Assembly (NCBI RefSeq): GCF_014764705.1
Contig: NZ_JACXXG010000013.1
Location: forward strand, 54,017-118,016
DNA: 64,000 nucleotides
DNA from: Stutzerimonas kunmingensis
GTDB lineage: Bacteria; Pseudomonadota; Gammaproteobacteria; Pseudomonadales; Pseudomonadaceae
Reading direction: 5' to 3'
Under the pieces are notes generated by a model, which made no database searches, was not told the origin of the DNA, and was given only the letters and a program-made list of their open reading frames with translations. The position numbers and the translations under genes were made by a program. This document shows, one piece after another, positions 44,742-53,892 of this stretch (position 1 is its first letter; each line of letters starts with the position of its first letter).

Positions 44742-45707
44742 AAATGGCGATCCATAGAAGGTTGTAGGGCTAATGCCCTAGAGGGGTAATAGAAATTCTT
44801 ATAAGGGTCGCACCCAGCTCCGCCAGGAGTTGGTTAGTGTTAACAGGGAGTGTTCCCTGCATCTGGCTGCGGGTTTTGATAGGTGCGTTACCCGGAGAGG
44901 GTTGTTGCACCGGAAATGCACGGCCGTTTGTGTCCCAGGCGGACGGCGGAGAACGGCTGGCGGGCTGACGACGCTCCGCCGCATTTAATGATTCTCGCGT
45001 GATTGTTTCTCATAGTCCGAGGCTGTGTGTCACACAGCTGCTCCGCAGAGCGGAGATACGAGAGGGGATCACCGGGTTGGTGAGTAGCTAACCAACATAA
45101 ATGGTCGGCGTACCGCACGGGATAGATTTGCGTAGCAGTACTTTGCGGCTAATAGCGCAAAAGACGGCTTGCTAGATATCGAGATAGAAACAGGCTGTCC
45201 AATTAGGACCGCGTTGCTCACATTAGGAGGGCAAAGCCATTAGGTCTTGGTCTGCAGTCGACGCATGTCGCATCGATGTAGTTACCTGAAGTGCTGTGGA
45301 CCAGCTAGCCATTGCTGCAGGCTCTCATGAGCCTGAGTGGACCCCTTGATGATTTCACAGAGGCTAGAACCAGTGCAACCCTCCTGATGAGTTTGTCGCT
45401 GGTTTTGTCACGCACGTATCCGGAGAAAGTGCACGGCGTATGGGGCTTCGAGGCCAACAAAAAAAACCGTCTCTGTTGAGCAGGTGCATTGCGTATTGGA
45501 GGCATGAGGTATCATTTTAGTGTTGTCCTAGGCGTGGGAGGTCATTCTGTAGTGGGCTAGGTAGATGTAAAAAGGTGCACAAAAGTGAACCAAATTACTA
45601 AGCTTGGCCCTTGCCTGTTGCTGGAGTAGGTGCATAAAAGTGAACCCTTTTGCACTTGGTTTACTGGGCATGCCCTTGGCAGGGTTTCATACGATAGGTG
45701 AGCGAGA
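44742..45707. other. Hairpin-rich non-coding region upstream of the integrase
   Basis: Nearly 1 kb without a credible ORF. Perfect short hairpins occur in series: CAGGGA/TCCCTG (44844-44859), GCTGTGTG/CACACAGC (45022-45038), CTCCGC/GCGGAG (45041-45055) and GTTGGT/ACCAAC (45076-45096). This could be a recombination site, an origin of transfer or a structured RNA; the sequence does not decide. The last 130 bases carry repeated motifs described separately. Confidence 0.55.
45575..45660. repeat. Direct repeat pair, possible operator
   Basis: GGTGCACAAAAGTGAACC (from 45575) recurs as GGTGCATAAAAGTGAACC (from 45642) with one substitution. The second copy is followed by CTTTTGCACTT, making a dyad. 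Both lie within 135 bases upstream of the 45708 gene. Confidence 0.55.
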
Positions 45708-46193
45708 TTGGCAGGTTCGTTTCGATTGAATATTCCAGGCCCATACTCCGAGGTTCTTTTCCTGGAGAGTGTGCAAGAGGTAGCAAACTATATTTCCTGG
45801 CGCCTAGAAGAGGTTGCTGATGAGTTGGGTAGCTTAAGTTGTCCATCAGTTAGTTCTGCAAATGGCGGGGGTGAGTTGTCCGGACGTATTGCATTTAAAG
45901 ATGTGCGTAGTTTTAGTGACTCGCCTGGGAAGATTGTCCGTGAAATCTTTCTATATCTTGGAAGTGCCGCCTTAGGGAGTTCACTAGCCATGTTGGTTGT
46001 TGATCTTCTCAGAGAAGAGATTTTGGAATGCTTGATGAGTGCTCTGCCTAGCGGTTCGGCCAGAAAGGATGGGGTATTATTAATAGTCGAGATGAAAGAT
46101 GGCGTGCTGCGCTTGAGGCTTGCTTCGGATCGCTGCCGATCGGCTATTCATGTTCGAGCAAAATATACTCCCGCATTCTATGTTGATATCTAA
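45708..46193 (+). CDS. Hypothetical protein
   Basis: 161 residues from a TTG start preceded by AGGTGAG. A hydrophobic segment lies at about residues 80-100 (EIFLYLGSAALGSSLAMLVV). The rest alternates helices and strands; no family recognised. Codon use is AT-rich as in the surrounding island. The repeated motif upstream suggests specific regulation. Confidence 0.5.
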   Translation: MAGSFRLNIPGPYSEVLFLESVQEVANYISWRLEEVADELGSLSCPSVSSANGGGELSGRIAFKDVRSFSDSPGKIVREIFLYLGSAALGSSLAMLVVDLLREEILECLMSALPSGSARKDGVLLIVEMKDGVLRLRLASDRCRSAIHVRAKYTPAFYVDI

Positions 46194-46412
46194 TAAATAC
46201 CTACTTCGGGATAGCTGGGAGTGGCTGGCTATTCAGTCGGTGCTAAGGGCTAGTGTACCCTCTTCAAGGTCGGCGCTGTTGGCGGTGCGAGGTTATGTAG
46301 GTGATAGTGATTCTCGTCGCCGGTAGTGCTATAGTTGAAAGAATGGTTAGTGATCATCGCAGCAGAAAATTTGACAGTGTTTAAATCTGGGCCCAAATGA
46401 TAGGAGGCAGAA

Positions 46413-46547
46413 ATGAATGGTTTTACGCGGGAATTCCTAGTTGCTGCTCGCCAGGCTCCGTCAATCTATCTCGCACCTCTAGTAGGTGCAATTCAGGGAT
46501 ATAAGTTACTGTGGGGCGCGCGTCGTGCTTTGGTGCGGCAGTCCTAG
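46413..46547 (+). CDS. Possible small basic protein
   Basis: A 44-residue frame with an AGGAGG site 7 bases before the ATG. The sequence FTREFLVAARQAPSIYLAPL resembles short amphipathic proteins that recur in pseudomonad accessory DNA. It is too short for a family call, but the strong ribosome-binding site supports translation. Confidence 0.5.
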   Translation: MNGFTREFLVAARQAPSIYLAPLVGAIQGYKLLWGARRALVRQS

Positions 46548-46708
46548 GCTGATAAGAGTTCTAAATGGCGGATTAGCTTATATACCGACCGGGGCGACGC
46601 TTGATCGCATGCGACTGTCTGTTGCTCCAGCGATAAGTTAGCCTGGGATAGGCCATGAAGGCCTTAGTCCAGCCTGCTTAATCACTAGTAGGCTGGCGGC
46701 ACAATCAT

Positions 46709-46732
46709 AACCCGCCATCTGGCGGGTTTGTT
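46709..46732 (+). terminator. Rho-independent terminator
   Basis: AACCCGCC, loop ATCT, GGCGGGTT followed by TGTTTT. It insulates the small genes from the lipoprotein gene. Confidence 0.85.
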
Positions 46733-46818
46733 TTACATGTAATCGGAATCGGTCCGCCCTTGGTGCGGATTGCATCCTCTGAAACGTGTGGAAAATAGGC
46801 TCAAAGGGAGACCATGCC

Positions 46819-47736
46819 ATGATGAAAAAACGCGCAACTCGAATCGCTCTTACCGCCGCAACTGTCGCAGGCCTGCAAGGGTGCGCAGGTGTAATGCTCC
46901 CCTACCCAGGCGAGGTTACAACCCAAGTCGATGGCATGAACGTTACCTACATACCCCGTGAAACTGGACTTGATCGTTGGGTTAATGCCCAGCCTGTGGA
47001 CCTCAGCCTTCATGAAACACAGACTGAAAAGGCAATGTCTCTGTTCGGCTACCCCAAACTGAGTTGGTACCCCGAGGGGCGGCTGACCTATATCAGCACC
47101 ACTGAAGTAGCCATTATCGAGACGCCGCTCTATATGCGTCCGACCTATGGCGGCCCTGACGACCTTCGTCCGCAGAGCGGAGCAGGTTCATCTGATCCCC
47201 TTATTACTGCGGGGCTGGGCTCTGGGAAGGGCGGGCTTGCAGCTGTTGGAGCGCTCGCAAGTGTCGGATCTTCAGTGCGTAATTCTGATCCACGCACCAG
47301 TTTTTCACACTTCCTTTGCTATAAAGCGCAAGAAAAATACAACGCAAGCACTGCTCTGCAGTCGTGCTGGAGTGATTGGCTCGGCCAAATGCGCTCGATC
47401 CCCCAAATGAAAGATGAATCTCGCTTCATGGATATCATCGCTTTCGACCTGGCGATTCCGACAGCGGCAGGCGGGAAGGGGCACGCAGTGATGGCTATGA
47501 ATCGTAGCCGGACTGAGTATTTTACTGGTATGGCCCCGGTTCAAATGGGCGGTTACAAGGCTCATATTTTTCACTTCTACCCGTTCATTCGCTCCGGAGA
47601 AGAGGGCGCATTTACGGTTGAAGAGTTGGTCGCAGAGCTTGGCAATAACAAGCCAAGTGACCTCGTTTACCTGATTTCCGGCAGCGCTGATACTCGCAAA
47701 CGCACCGGTGTCGATCCGGTTGGCGTTGTCGACTAG
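46819..47736 (+). CDS. Lipoprotein of unknown function
   Basis: 305 residues. The ATG pair at 46819 (MMKKRATRIALTAATVAG) follows a GGGAGA site; the nearest upstream ATG is immediately closed by a stop. The lipobox LQGC puts the lipidated Cys at about residue 22. A hydrophobic Gly/Ala region (GKGGLAAVGALASVGSSV) lies mid-protein. No catalytic motif was recognised. It opens the defence-like half of the island and is followed by about 230 bases without a gene before the nuclease-domain protein. Confidence 0.7.
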   Translation: MMKKRATRIALTAATVAGLQGCAGVMLPYPGEVTTQVDGMNVTYIPRETGLDRWVNAQPVDLSLHETQTEKAMSLFGYPKLSWYPEGRLTYISTTEVAIIETPLYMRPTYGGPDDLRPQSGAGSSDPLITAGLGSGKGGLAAVGALASVGSSVRNSDPRTSFSHFLCYKAQEKYNASTALQSCWSDWLGQMRSIPQMKDESRFMDIIAFDLAIPTAAGGKGHAVMAMNRSRTEYFTGMAPVQMGGYKAHIFHFYPFIRSGEEGAFTVEELVAELGNNKPSDLVYLISGSADTRKRTGVDPVGVVD

Positions 47737-47966
47737 GAACCCCTTATAGCGAAGTGCCGGGAATGATTAGGGGGAAGTTGATGAGTCATTAAGCTCATCA
47801 GCTGTGCCCCTGACAGACCACTCCATACCATCAGGAGTTCTGATTTTCAGCCCGAATGTCATACCGCCGAAATAGAGCCTCCAACCTGCGCTGAGTCTCT
47901 GGAGCCCAAGCCCGCCGATAGCTTAGGCTTTGGTCAGGAATCTAAGTTTGCCGTGAGCGCTGTGGG

Positions 47967-50117
47967 ATGACAGAAAAGTGGGAGCATTGCCGGCAGCATT
48001 ACCTGTCGGTCTATGAGGGCAGTCAGTTTGCTCTCGGCAAGGGCTGTGCCCTTGATGAGAGCCTGCATCATTTCCTGGATCAGCGGCCAGGAGGTAAAAA
48101 CTTCTCCTCTCTCGACCGGGCGATGGGCCTGGCTGCCGCGCCGTTCTGGGGTGATGTGGATGCAGTTGCTCAATCCGAGTTGGCCAGTCTTGCCCTCGCT
48201 CGGGTGCTGCACTTCGACACTGCAATCAGCATCGAGCGCCTGCTGGAGCTGGCTGGAAATGCCCCAGAGAGCCTCAGATGGGCGATCCGTTACTCGAAGC
48301 TGTTTGTGCGTACTGCTTCGCCGCTTTGGCTTGAACTGCGCGCTTCGCTCACCGGGATTGAGTGGCAAGTATTCTTCGGTGTCTGTGACCGCTTACTGGG
48401 TCAGCTCAAACCATTTGATGAGCTGATTATCAGCGCGGAAAAGCACCTTGAGCACTTGTCCCTGCTGGAACTGTTTTCCTACCTCAGTGTGCTGGCCTAT
48501 GAGGCGTTTTCTGGAGATGCCTCCGATGAACGCTCTGATCTTCAGTGGCAGGTATACGATCGCATCATCCTGAGGAAGCTTCAGTCGTGTTCAGAAGAGG
48601 ACTTTCGCCTGACCGAGTCCAGGCTCGGGCGGTCGCTGAAGCGTCACCTGTCACCGATCATTTTTCCTGAGTCGCCCAATGCGGATGTGGCCAGGTGTCG
48701 TGAAAATCTCGAATGGCTGGCTGTTCTGATCACGGCAACCCAAGAGCGGATTGACTACGAGGGTTCGATTGACTGGTTCTGCTTCGATCCGGAGTGCCGT
48801 TACCAGCTAAAACCTGGCGAGCCAGTCATCTATAACGACTCTGAGGCCGGAGCAGAGCGGTGGCAGCGGACTGGGCGCAAGGGTGATCTGCTTTGGCATT
48901 ACTGGATGAATCGTGCTGTTCAGGCATTCGTCGTCTCTGGCTTGGCCGAGCAAATTATCGGTTCACCGGAGAATCATGAGCTAAATCGGCTGGCATACAT
49001 CAAGGCAATTCGCAGCGAACTGCAACTTCAGCAGATTTATGGATTGGGTGACCGGATCTCTCTCAGTGATGGCGCGCAGGTTCAGCTTCATCACGTATTA
49101 CTGGCGAGCGAGCTGACCCAGGTTTTCTTTCAGAGTCAGTACATCCAACCATTTCTGGGGTATTTACACGAGTCGGGCGTGCTTGCTCATGCGCTCGGTC
49201 GGCTGGCCTTGGATGGTTTGCTGTCAGGCGAGAACAGGTTTCCGATGACCTGGTCAGAGGAGGACGAAAAAATCCGCCGGATCAAAGGCTGGACTGTGAG
49301 TGATGAACATCCGCGGGGGAGTGCTGATTCAGCCAAGGCCATTCTCAAGTTCTGGACCAGTGACCTCAAAACGCTCTCTCAGCAATTGAAGCAGCAGCCA
49401 GGGATGCCGGCTCCACGCCTATACGAACAGCCCTTCTACAAAATCGGCAGATATAGCTTCCAATTCCCTTGGGTTGGTGCGCAGCAGAACAACCTGACGG
49501 CTGCCATCAATAACTTGCGGCGTGTGAATGCACGTAGAGCTGATGTACAAGCAGAAACGCAGAGAGTCGAGCTAGCGCTGGCAGAGAGCTTTCGACTACA
49601 AGGTTTTGTCGTGGAGGTGGGATATCGGCCTCCCGTGACAGGCGATGAGGATGCCGGCGAGGTGGATTTGATCTGCCAACGGGATGGCCTGCTGCTGCTC
49701 ATTGAGGTCAAGTCAGGTTATATCCGCTCGACCACCCATGAGGTTTGGCTGCATCGTACCAACACATTGCGTAAGGCCGCTTGGCAGCTCCGACGTAAGC
49801 GTCATGCGGTGGCCAGAGCTCTGGCGTCTGATCAACATCTGCGCTCCAGGTTAGGCTACTGCGGCAAGCATCCTGAGGCACACCTGCGGGCCTGGATCGT
49901 CGATACATCTATTGAGCTTGATGGACAGTCCATCGATGGGTTCAAAGTAGTTTCCCGTGAAGCGCTGGAGGTCATTCTGCGTGACGAGAAGCATCTTCTG
50001 AGGCCGCTGGACCAGGTTGATGACGATGGCCGGGACTCATTGTTTCCTGATGGGTTTACTGCTCGCAGATTTATAGCTGTTGTTGAGTCCGATGAGCTGT
50101 GGCGAGGCCTCTGTTAG
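47967..50117 (+). CDS. Large protein with C-terminal PD-(D/E)xK (NERD-like) nuclease domain
   Basis: 716 residues, soluble. Residues 1-520 are helical with no family that I recognise. The C-terminal 190 residues hold a restriction-endonuclease-like core: Asp567 in GEVDLICQRDG, then Glu580-Val-Lys582 in LLLLIEVKSGY, the D-x12-ExK spacing of PD-(D/E)xK nucleases, followed by a Gln-containing helix (AAWQLRRKRHAVARAL). This is how NERD-type nucleases look. The gene stands alone between a lipoprotein and umuDC in an island rich in repair and defence genes, so a defence role is plausible but inferred. Confidence 0.75.
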   Translation: MTEKWEHCRQHYLSVYEGSQFALGKGCALDESLHHFLDQRPGGKNFSSLDRAMGLAAAPFWGDVDAVAQSELASLALARVLHFDTAISIERLLELAGNAPESLRWAIRYSKLFVRTASPLWLELRASLTGIEWQVFFGVCDRLLGQLKPFDELIISAEKHLEHLSLLELFSYLSVLAYEAFSGDASDERSDLQWQVYDRIILRKLQSCSEEDFRLTESRLGRSLKRHLSPIIFPESPNADVARCRENLEWLAVLITATQERIDYEGSIDWFCFDPECRYQLKPGEPVIYNDSEAGAERWQRTGRKGDLLWHYWMNRAVQAFVVSGLAEQIIGSPENHELNRLAYIKAIRSELQLQQIYGLGDRISLSDGAQVQLHHVLLASELTQVFFQSQYIQPFLGYLHESGVLAHALGRLALDGLLSGENRFPMTWSEEDEKIRRIKGWTVSDEHPRGSADSAKAILKFWTSDLKTLSQQLKQQPGMPAPRLYEQPFYKIGRYSFQFPWVGAQQNNLTAAINNLRRVNARRADVQAETQRVELALAESFRLQGFVVEVGYRPPVTGDEDAGEVDLICQRDGLLLLIEVKSGYIRSTTHEVWLHRTNTLRKAAWQLRRKRHAVARALASDQHLRSRLGYCGKHPEAHLRAWIVDTSIELDGQSIDGFKVVSREALEVILRDEKHLLRPLDQVDDDGRDSLFPDGFTARRFIAVVESDELWRGLC

Positions 50118-50314
50118 CACTTGGGTGGAGGCGATTTTGGTCCAGCCTACAGCGCGGCACGCTGGCATTGGCCTCATGCTGAAGAGTGGGGGCGTGTCGT
50201 CGCCACCTACAAACCAAGATGATCTTCGCCTGCGCTTGAAGCTGGACGTGCTAGCTATCTGTGTAAGGGTGCGCTGAGCCGTCGTAGATCAAAGACGACG
50301 CGCTTGGATGAAGG

Positions 50315-51589
50315 CTATCTAGCTTTTGCGACCATGAGTTCAGGCCAGCGAGTGGTGTAGGCGGGCGAGAGCAGTTCTCTACGCATTGCCCACTCGGCTG
50401 GTTTTGCAATACGACCTGGCTGCAGCGTTCCACGTCCCCAGCGATTGTTGATGGCATCCAGAGCGCTCATCAGTCGCTTGGTTTTTTCGGGTTGTTCGGG
50501 TGCGAACAGATCTGGTGTGTACTCATTTTTGCGACAGAGATCCAGGAGTAGCACTTGGGCCTTGGCGTAGCTGAATCCCTCTCGGAAGACCTGCTTCAGC
50601 CCAGCCTGTACGGCCTTAATGATCAATCGGCTGTCGTCGGTCGGGTAGGGCAATTGGCAGAGGATGCCGTTGGCATATTTTACCTCTGCGGGGTTGAACA
50701 TCCCCGTGCGTAGGCTGACCCGCACTTGCCGGCAAAGTGATTGCTGGTTACGCAGCTTTTCTGCAGCACGCATGGCATAGCTGGTGACGGCCTCCTGTAT
50801 AGGGGGTAACTCGCGCAGTCGCTTGCCGAATGAACGACTGGAGCAGATCTCCTGCTTGGGTTCGATCTCGCCCTCAATCTCCAGGCAGGCTACTCCGCGC
50901 AGTTCTCGCACCGTCTTCTCCACCACCACGTTGAACCGCTTGCGCAATGTCCAGGCGTCCATCTGTGCTAGGTCCCAGGCCGTTCTAATCTGCATGCCCT
51001 CAAGGTGAGCGCGCATGCGCGGGCCTACGCCCCAGACTTCTTCAACCGGCATGGCTTTGAGCAGTTTGTCACGTCGAACGGGGTCGCGAATGTCTACGAC
51101 ACCCCCGGTCTGCTTTTGCCAGCGCTTGGCTGCGGCATTGGCCAATTTGGCCAGTGTCTTTGTGGTGGCGATGCCGATGCCGACGGGAATACCGGTCTTC
51201 TGTTTCACCTCCGACTGTACCTGACGGCCGATCGACTCCAACGGCTCAGGAAGGCCGGTCATATCGGCGAAGGCTTCATCGATACTGTAGATCTCGGTGC
51301 TCGGGAAGCGGGCTTCCAGGATGGTCATCACCCGCTCACTCATGTCGCCATACAGTGCGTAGTTGCTGCTGAAGGCCACGATGCCGTGGCGCTTGAGGTC
51401 GCCACGAATCTCGTGAAAGAGCGCGCCCATCTTCACGAAAGGCTTGGCATCAGCGGATCTGGCAATGACGCAGCCGTCGTTGTTGCTGAGCACTACGATG
51501 GGCGTGCGTTGCAGGTCGGGGCGAAAGACCCGCTCGCAGCTGGCATAGAAGCTGTTGCAATCGATCAGCGCGTAGACAGGCTCAACCAT
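50315..51589 (-). CDS. umuC: Y-family DNA polymerase V catalytic subunit
   Basis: 424 residues with UmuC features: [16 protein letters not shown] (catalytic Asp and steric-gate region), SIDEAFADM (catalytic Asp-Glu) and the little-finger domain, plus the C-terminal DUF4113-like end ([20 protein letters not shown]). It performs translesion synthesis with processed UmuD. Its start overlaps umuD by 8 bases. Located in accessory DNA, it is probably an additional, mobile-element-type copy (RulB-like). Confidence 0.95.
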   Translation of the reverse strand: MVEPVYALIDCNSFYASCERVFRPDLQRTPIVVLSNNDGCVIARSADAKPFVKMGALFHEIRGDLKRHGIVAFSSNYALYGDMSERVMTILEARFPSTEIYSIDEAFADMTGLPEPLESIGRQVQSEVKQKTGIPVGIGIATTKTLAKLANAAAKRWQKQTGGVVDIRDPVRRDKLLKAMPVEEVWGVGPRMRAHLEGMQIRTAWDLAQMDAWTLRKRFNVVVEKTVRELRGVACLEIEGEIEPKQEICSSRSFGKRLRELPPIQEAVTSYAMRAAEKLRNQQSLCRQVRVSLRTGMFNPAEVKYANGILCQLPYPTDDSRLIIKAVQAGLKQVFREGFSYAKAQVLLLDLCRKNEYTPDLFAPEQPEKTKRLMSALDAINNRWGRGTLQPGRIAKPAEWAMRRELLSPAYTTRWPELMVAKAR

Positions 51590-52019
51590 AGTTCAGGTGA
51601 TTACGTAGGCTATGGGTGACGACGCCCCAGATCATCAGCTCATCCTGCTCAAGGATGTAGCGCGGCGAGTAGGTGGGATTCTCCGAGCGCAACACGAATT
51701 GCCCCTGATCCTGCGCCAGGCGCTTCACAAACACATCGCCGTTGAGGCAAGCCACCACCACGTGTCCGGGGCGGGCCTGCAGCGCGCGGCTTACGATCAG
51801 GTGGTCGTTATCGAAGATGCCGGCACCGACCATGCTGTCACCGCTGACGGCGACTATATAGGTGTGCGGGGCCTGCAGATCCAGCAGCGCATCGAGCGAC
51901 AGCTTGTGCTCCATGTGATCAAGCGCAGGGCTGGGAAAGCCTGCTGGGACTCGTGCATCAAAAAGGGGGAGGGCGGTGCCGCTGCGCTGCAGCGGTCCGA
52001 GGATAAGGGCGTTGCTCAT
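51582..52019 (-). CDS. umuD: UmuD / RulA-type LexA-fold protease
   Basis: 145 residues, peptidase S24 family. Self-cleavage site Ala26-Gly27 ([10 protein letters not shown]), catalytic Ser62 ([10 protein letters not shown]) and Lys99 (VFVKRLA) are all present, so RecA-stimulated processing should be possible. It is co-transcribed with umuC from a promoter carrying a LexA box 16 bases upstream of the start. Confidence 0.95.
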   Translation of the reverse strand: MSNALILGPLQRSGTALPLFDARVPAGFPSPALDHMEHKLSLDALLDLQAPHTYIVAVSGDSMVGAGIFDNDHLIVSRALQARPGHVVVACLNGDVFVKRLAQDQGQFVLRSENPTYSPRYILEQDELMIWGVVTHSLRNHLNYG

Positions 52020-52034
52020 TGCGGGCTGACCTAT

Positions 52035-52054
52035 AACTGTATTTATATACAGTA
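52035..52054 (-). promoter_or_regulatory. LexA (SOS) box of umuDC
   Basis: AACTGTATTTATATACAGTA fits the CTG-N10-CAG LexA consensus with both half-sites perfect, 16 bases before the umuD ATG. Confidence 0.93.
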
Positions 52055-52196
52055 ATCAGGGTTCCGTCATTCCGGCAAGGCGCATTCGTCGACAGGGTAT
52101 GGGGTCTGCGTGGATTGTTTACAGGCGAAAAGTAGACAGATCGCCCTGGAGGGCGGTTCTCGCTAGGTTGGGGGCAACCGACCAGGAGTACCTCCT

Positions 52197-52298
52197 ATGA
52201 TCTTGTTGCTCACCCTTAGCGATCTTTTGCCACTGGCGCTCGTGCTGCCCGTACTGCTTGGACTGGCCAGGCTGGCCTATGGCGGCACTGCGGATTAA
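52197..52298 (+). CDS. Possible 33-residue hydrophobic peptide with sequestered ribosome-binding site
   Basis: The short frame encodes MILLLTLSDLLPLALVLPVL and a short polar end. The ribosome-binding AGGAG at 52184-52188 is followed by TAC and CTCCT, so the site can fold into a hairpin that hides itself. Two more perfect hairpins lie in the leader (CGCCCT/AGGGCG at 52142-52155 and GGTTG/CAACC at 52166-52179). Such a layout recalls type I toxin mRNAs. Expression is unproven. Confidence 0.4.
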   Translation: MILLLTLSDLLPLALVLPVLLGLARLAYGGTAD

Positions 52299-52326
52299 GA
52301 GTTTGTGTCTCTTGGCGCTGCTGGCT

Positions 52327-52875
52327 TCAGCCCCAGAAGTTATTGCATATCCGCTGCACTGCAGCATTGGCTGCCCGCCGGTCAAACAGCTCGGGATCGA
52401 AGTTGCCGCCGCTTGGCTGTTGGGTAGAGACCAGCAAGTCCAAATAACCTGGCACGCCACCTGCGTCCTCGGGCGGGCAGGCGCGGGCGCCATCGAGTAC
52501 TTCGCACCAGGTGCCAGCGAAGTCGGAGGGCTCGATGCTTTCCACGGCAATCACATGCTGCCAGCTATCGCCGAAGTCGTAGAGATAGCGCAGCCGGTCC
52601 GCCTCTTTGAATACTCGGCGCAGTTTGGTTTTTCGGTCATCCAGCACGTCGTCGTACTGGTACATCAGTTCGGCATCCAGCGGCATATAGCTGTTCACGC
52701 CATTGCTGAACTCATGCAAGTGGCAGCTGTGCCAGCCGAAGGCCGCCTGAATGAAGTGGTGCAGTTTGCGTAGGGTGCAGTCGCCACTCACCCTGATCCG
52801 CCTCCAGATCGGCGGATCGAGCTGCAATGGCTCTAGCTGAATATGCAGGGTATAGAGCAGGGGGTGAGCGGCCAT
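52327..52875 (-). CDS. Plasmid pRiA4b ORF-3-like protein
   Basis: 182 residues with the family pattern: an IWRRIRVSGDCTLRKLHHFI start region, AFGWHSCHLHEF, LYDFGDSWQHVI and the acidic CPPEDAGGVPGYLDLL segment. The family is widespread on plasmids and islands; function is not known. It begins 15 bases after the WYL regulator stop and is probably in one transcript with it. Confidence 0.88.
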   Translation of the reverse strand: MAAHPLLYTLHIQLEPLQLDPPIWRRIRVSGDCTLRKLHHFIQAAFGWHSCHLHEFSNGVNSYMPLDAELMYQYDDVLDDRKTKLRRVFKEADRLRYLYDFGDSWQHVIAVESIEPSDFAGTWCEVLDGARACPPEDAGGVPGYLDLLVSTQQPSGGNFDPELFDRRAANAAVQRICNNFWG

Positions 52876-52889
52876 ACAGGCTCCATCTA

Positions 52890-53765
52890 TCAGTGATAAA
52901 GCCAGGGCTGCAGTTCATCGAGGTTGGCTACCACGATCTGCTGCGCTGTGGCTTTGGCATGTACCTTGGTCGGGTCGATCTGGTAGCGCTGCAACACGTA
53001 CTGCACCAGTGCGCCACGGGTTTCGATCAGTAGCTGACCGCCCTGCATGCCGTAGTCTGCTTCGATAATGGCGCGCTGCTCGGGCTTTAGGCGCGAGTCG
53101 GGTTCTATGACCACCGCGAGCTCGGTATTCCAGCCAATATCTAGGTCTCGGCTGTGTTCAGACTGGTCATCCATAAGCCCCGGCTCACCGCGGAAACGAC
53201 TGAGCACAAAGTCCCGATAATCTCCGTTCTTCTCGCAGTAAGCGCGTACATGCCAACGCATGCCGGTGTAAATCAGGGTATGTGGGGCAATCAGCCTGGT
53301 CTCAACGTCCGGGGTGCTGAAAGACACATACTCGCACTCCAGCCGCAGTCCCTCTCGGCAGGCTTTTAGCAGAGGGCGCAACACCTCCGGGCGGACTGAA
53401 CGATCCGGTACACCCAGCACCTCGGTGTGCGCATAGGCCAGGGCTAGCCCGTCGATATGAGGTGCCCGCTCGTAGTTTTGATTAAGCAGATGCAGGTAGG
53501 CGCTGGCGCTGTCGTCAATGAATAGTGGTTTGAAGTGGCGGCTCGGTACATACCCCTTCAAATGCTTGTCGTATTCCAGGTTCTTCGGCGCGTGCTCGTT
53601 GATGTAGGTGTTGATGTCCTTCGACGCCTGCTGCCGGCTGATGCCGAAGCTCTGCATCAGGTGACCTGTAGTCAAACGGCCTTCCCACCAGGCGACTGTT
53701 TCGATCAGTCGGTAGCGCAGTGCCAGATCCCAGCGCACGGATTCGATTGCTTGCTTGCGTTTCAT
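52890..53765 (-). CDS. WYL-domain transcriptional regulator, CapW/BrxR-like
   Basis: 291 residues: N-terminal winged helix (residues about 1-75, GHLMQSFGISRQQASKDINT), central WYL domain (about 120-195: LRLECEYVSFSTPDVETRLI, MRWHVRAYCEKNGDYRDFVL) and a C-terminal WCX-like domain. The length and order match CapW/BrxR repressors that control CBASS and BREX defence operons. It diverges from rmuC across a 127-base region with a near-palindrome, so it probably represses the rmuC...jet operon and itself. Confidence 0.85.
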   Translation of the reverse strand: MKRKQAIESVRWDLALRYRLIETVAWWEGRLTTGHLMQSFGISRQQASKDINTYINEHAPKNLEYDKHLKGYVPSRHFKPLFIDDSASAYLHLLNQNYERAPHIDGLALAYAHTEVLGVPDRSVRPEVLRPLLKACREGLRLECEYVSFSTPDVETRLIAPHTLIYTGMRWHVRAYCEKNGDYRDFVLSRFRGEPGLMDDQSEHSRDLDIGWNTELAVVIEPDSRLKPEQRAIIEADYGMQGGQLLIETRGALVQYVLQRYQIDPTKVHAKATAQQIVVANLDELQPWLYH

Positions 53766-53789
53766 GGCCTCTCCATCTGCTCGAAAACT

Positions 53790-53805
53790 TTACCTGTACA
53801 AGTAA
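53790..53805. promoter_or_regulatory. Candidate operator of the WYL regulator
   Basis: TTACCTGTACAAGTAA is palindromic at 14 of 16 positions with centre TGTACA, 25 bases upstream of the regulator start and 88 bases upstream of rmuC. Confidence 0.55.
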
Positions 53806-53892
53806 GCACAATAGATGTGTCTCTTAAAGCTACATATTCTGATGGCGTCATTCAAGTTGGCGCTGTAGCCGCCACGGAAAAGGAGAAGCACA

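Noticed and set aside
47767..47862. 31-codon minus-strand frame (MTFGLKIRTPDGMEWS...)
   Set aside because: The sequence looks faintly like a phage-type N-terminus but lacks a properly spaced ribosome-binding site; too short to support.
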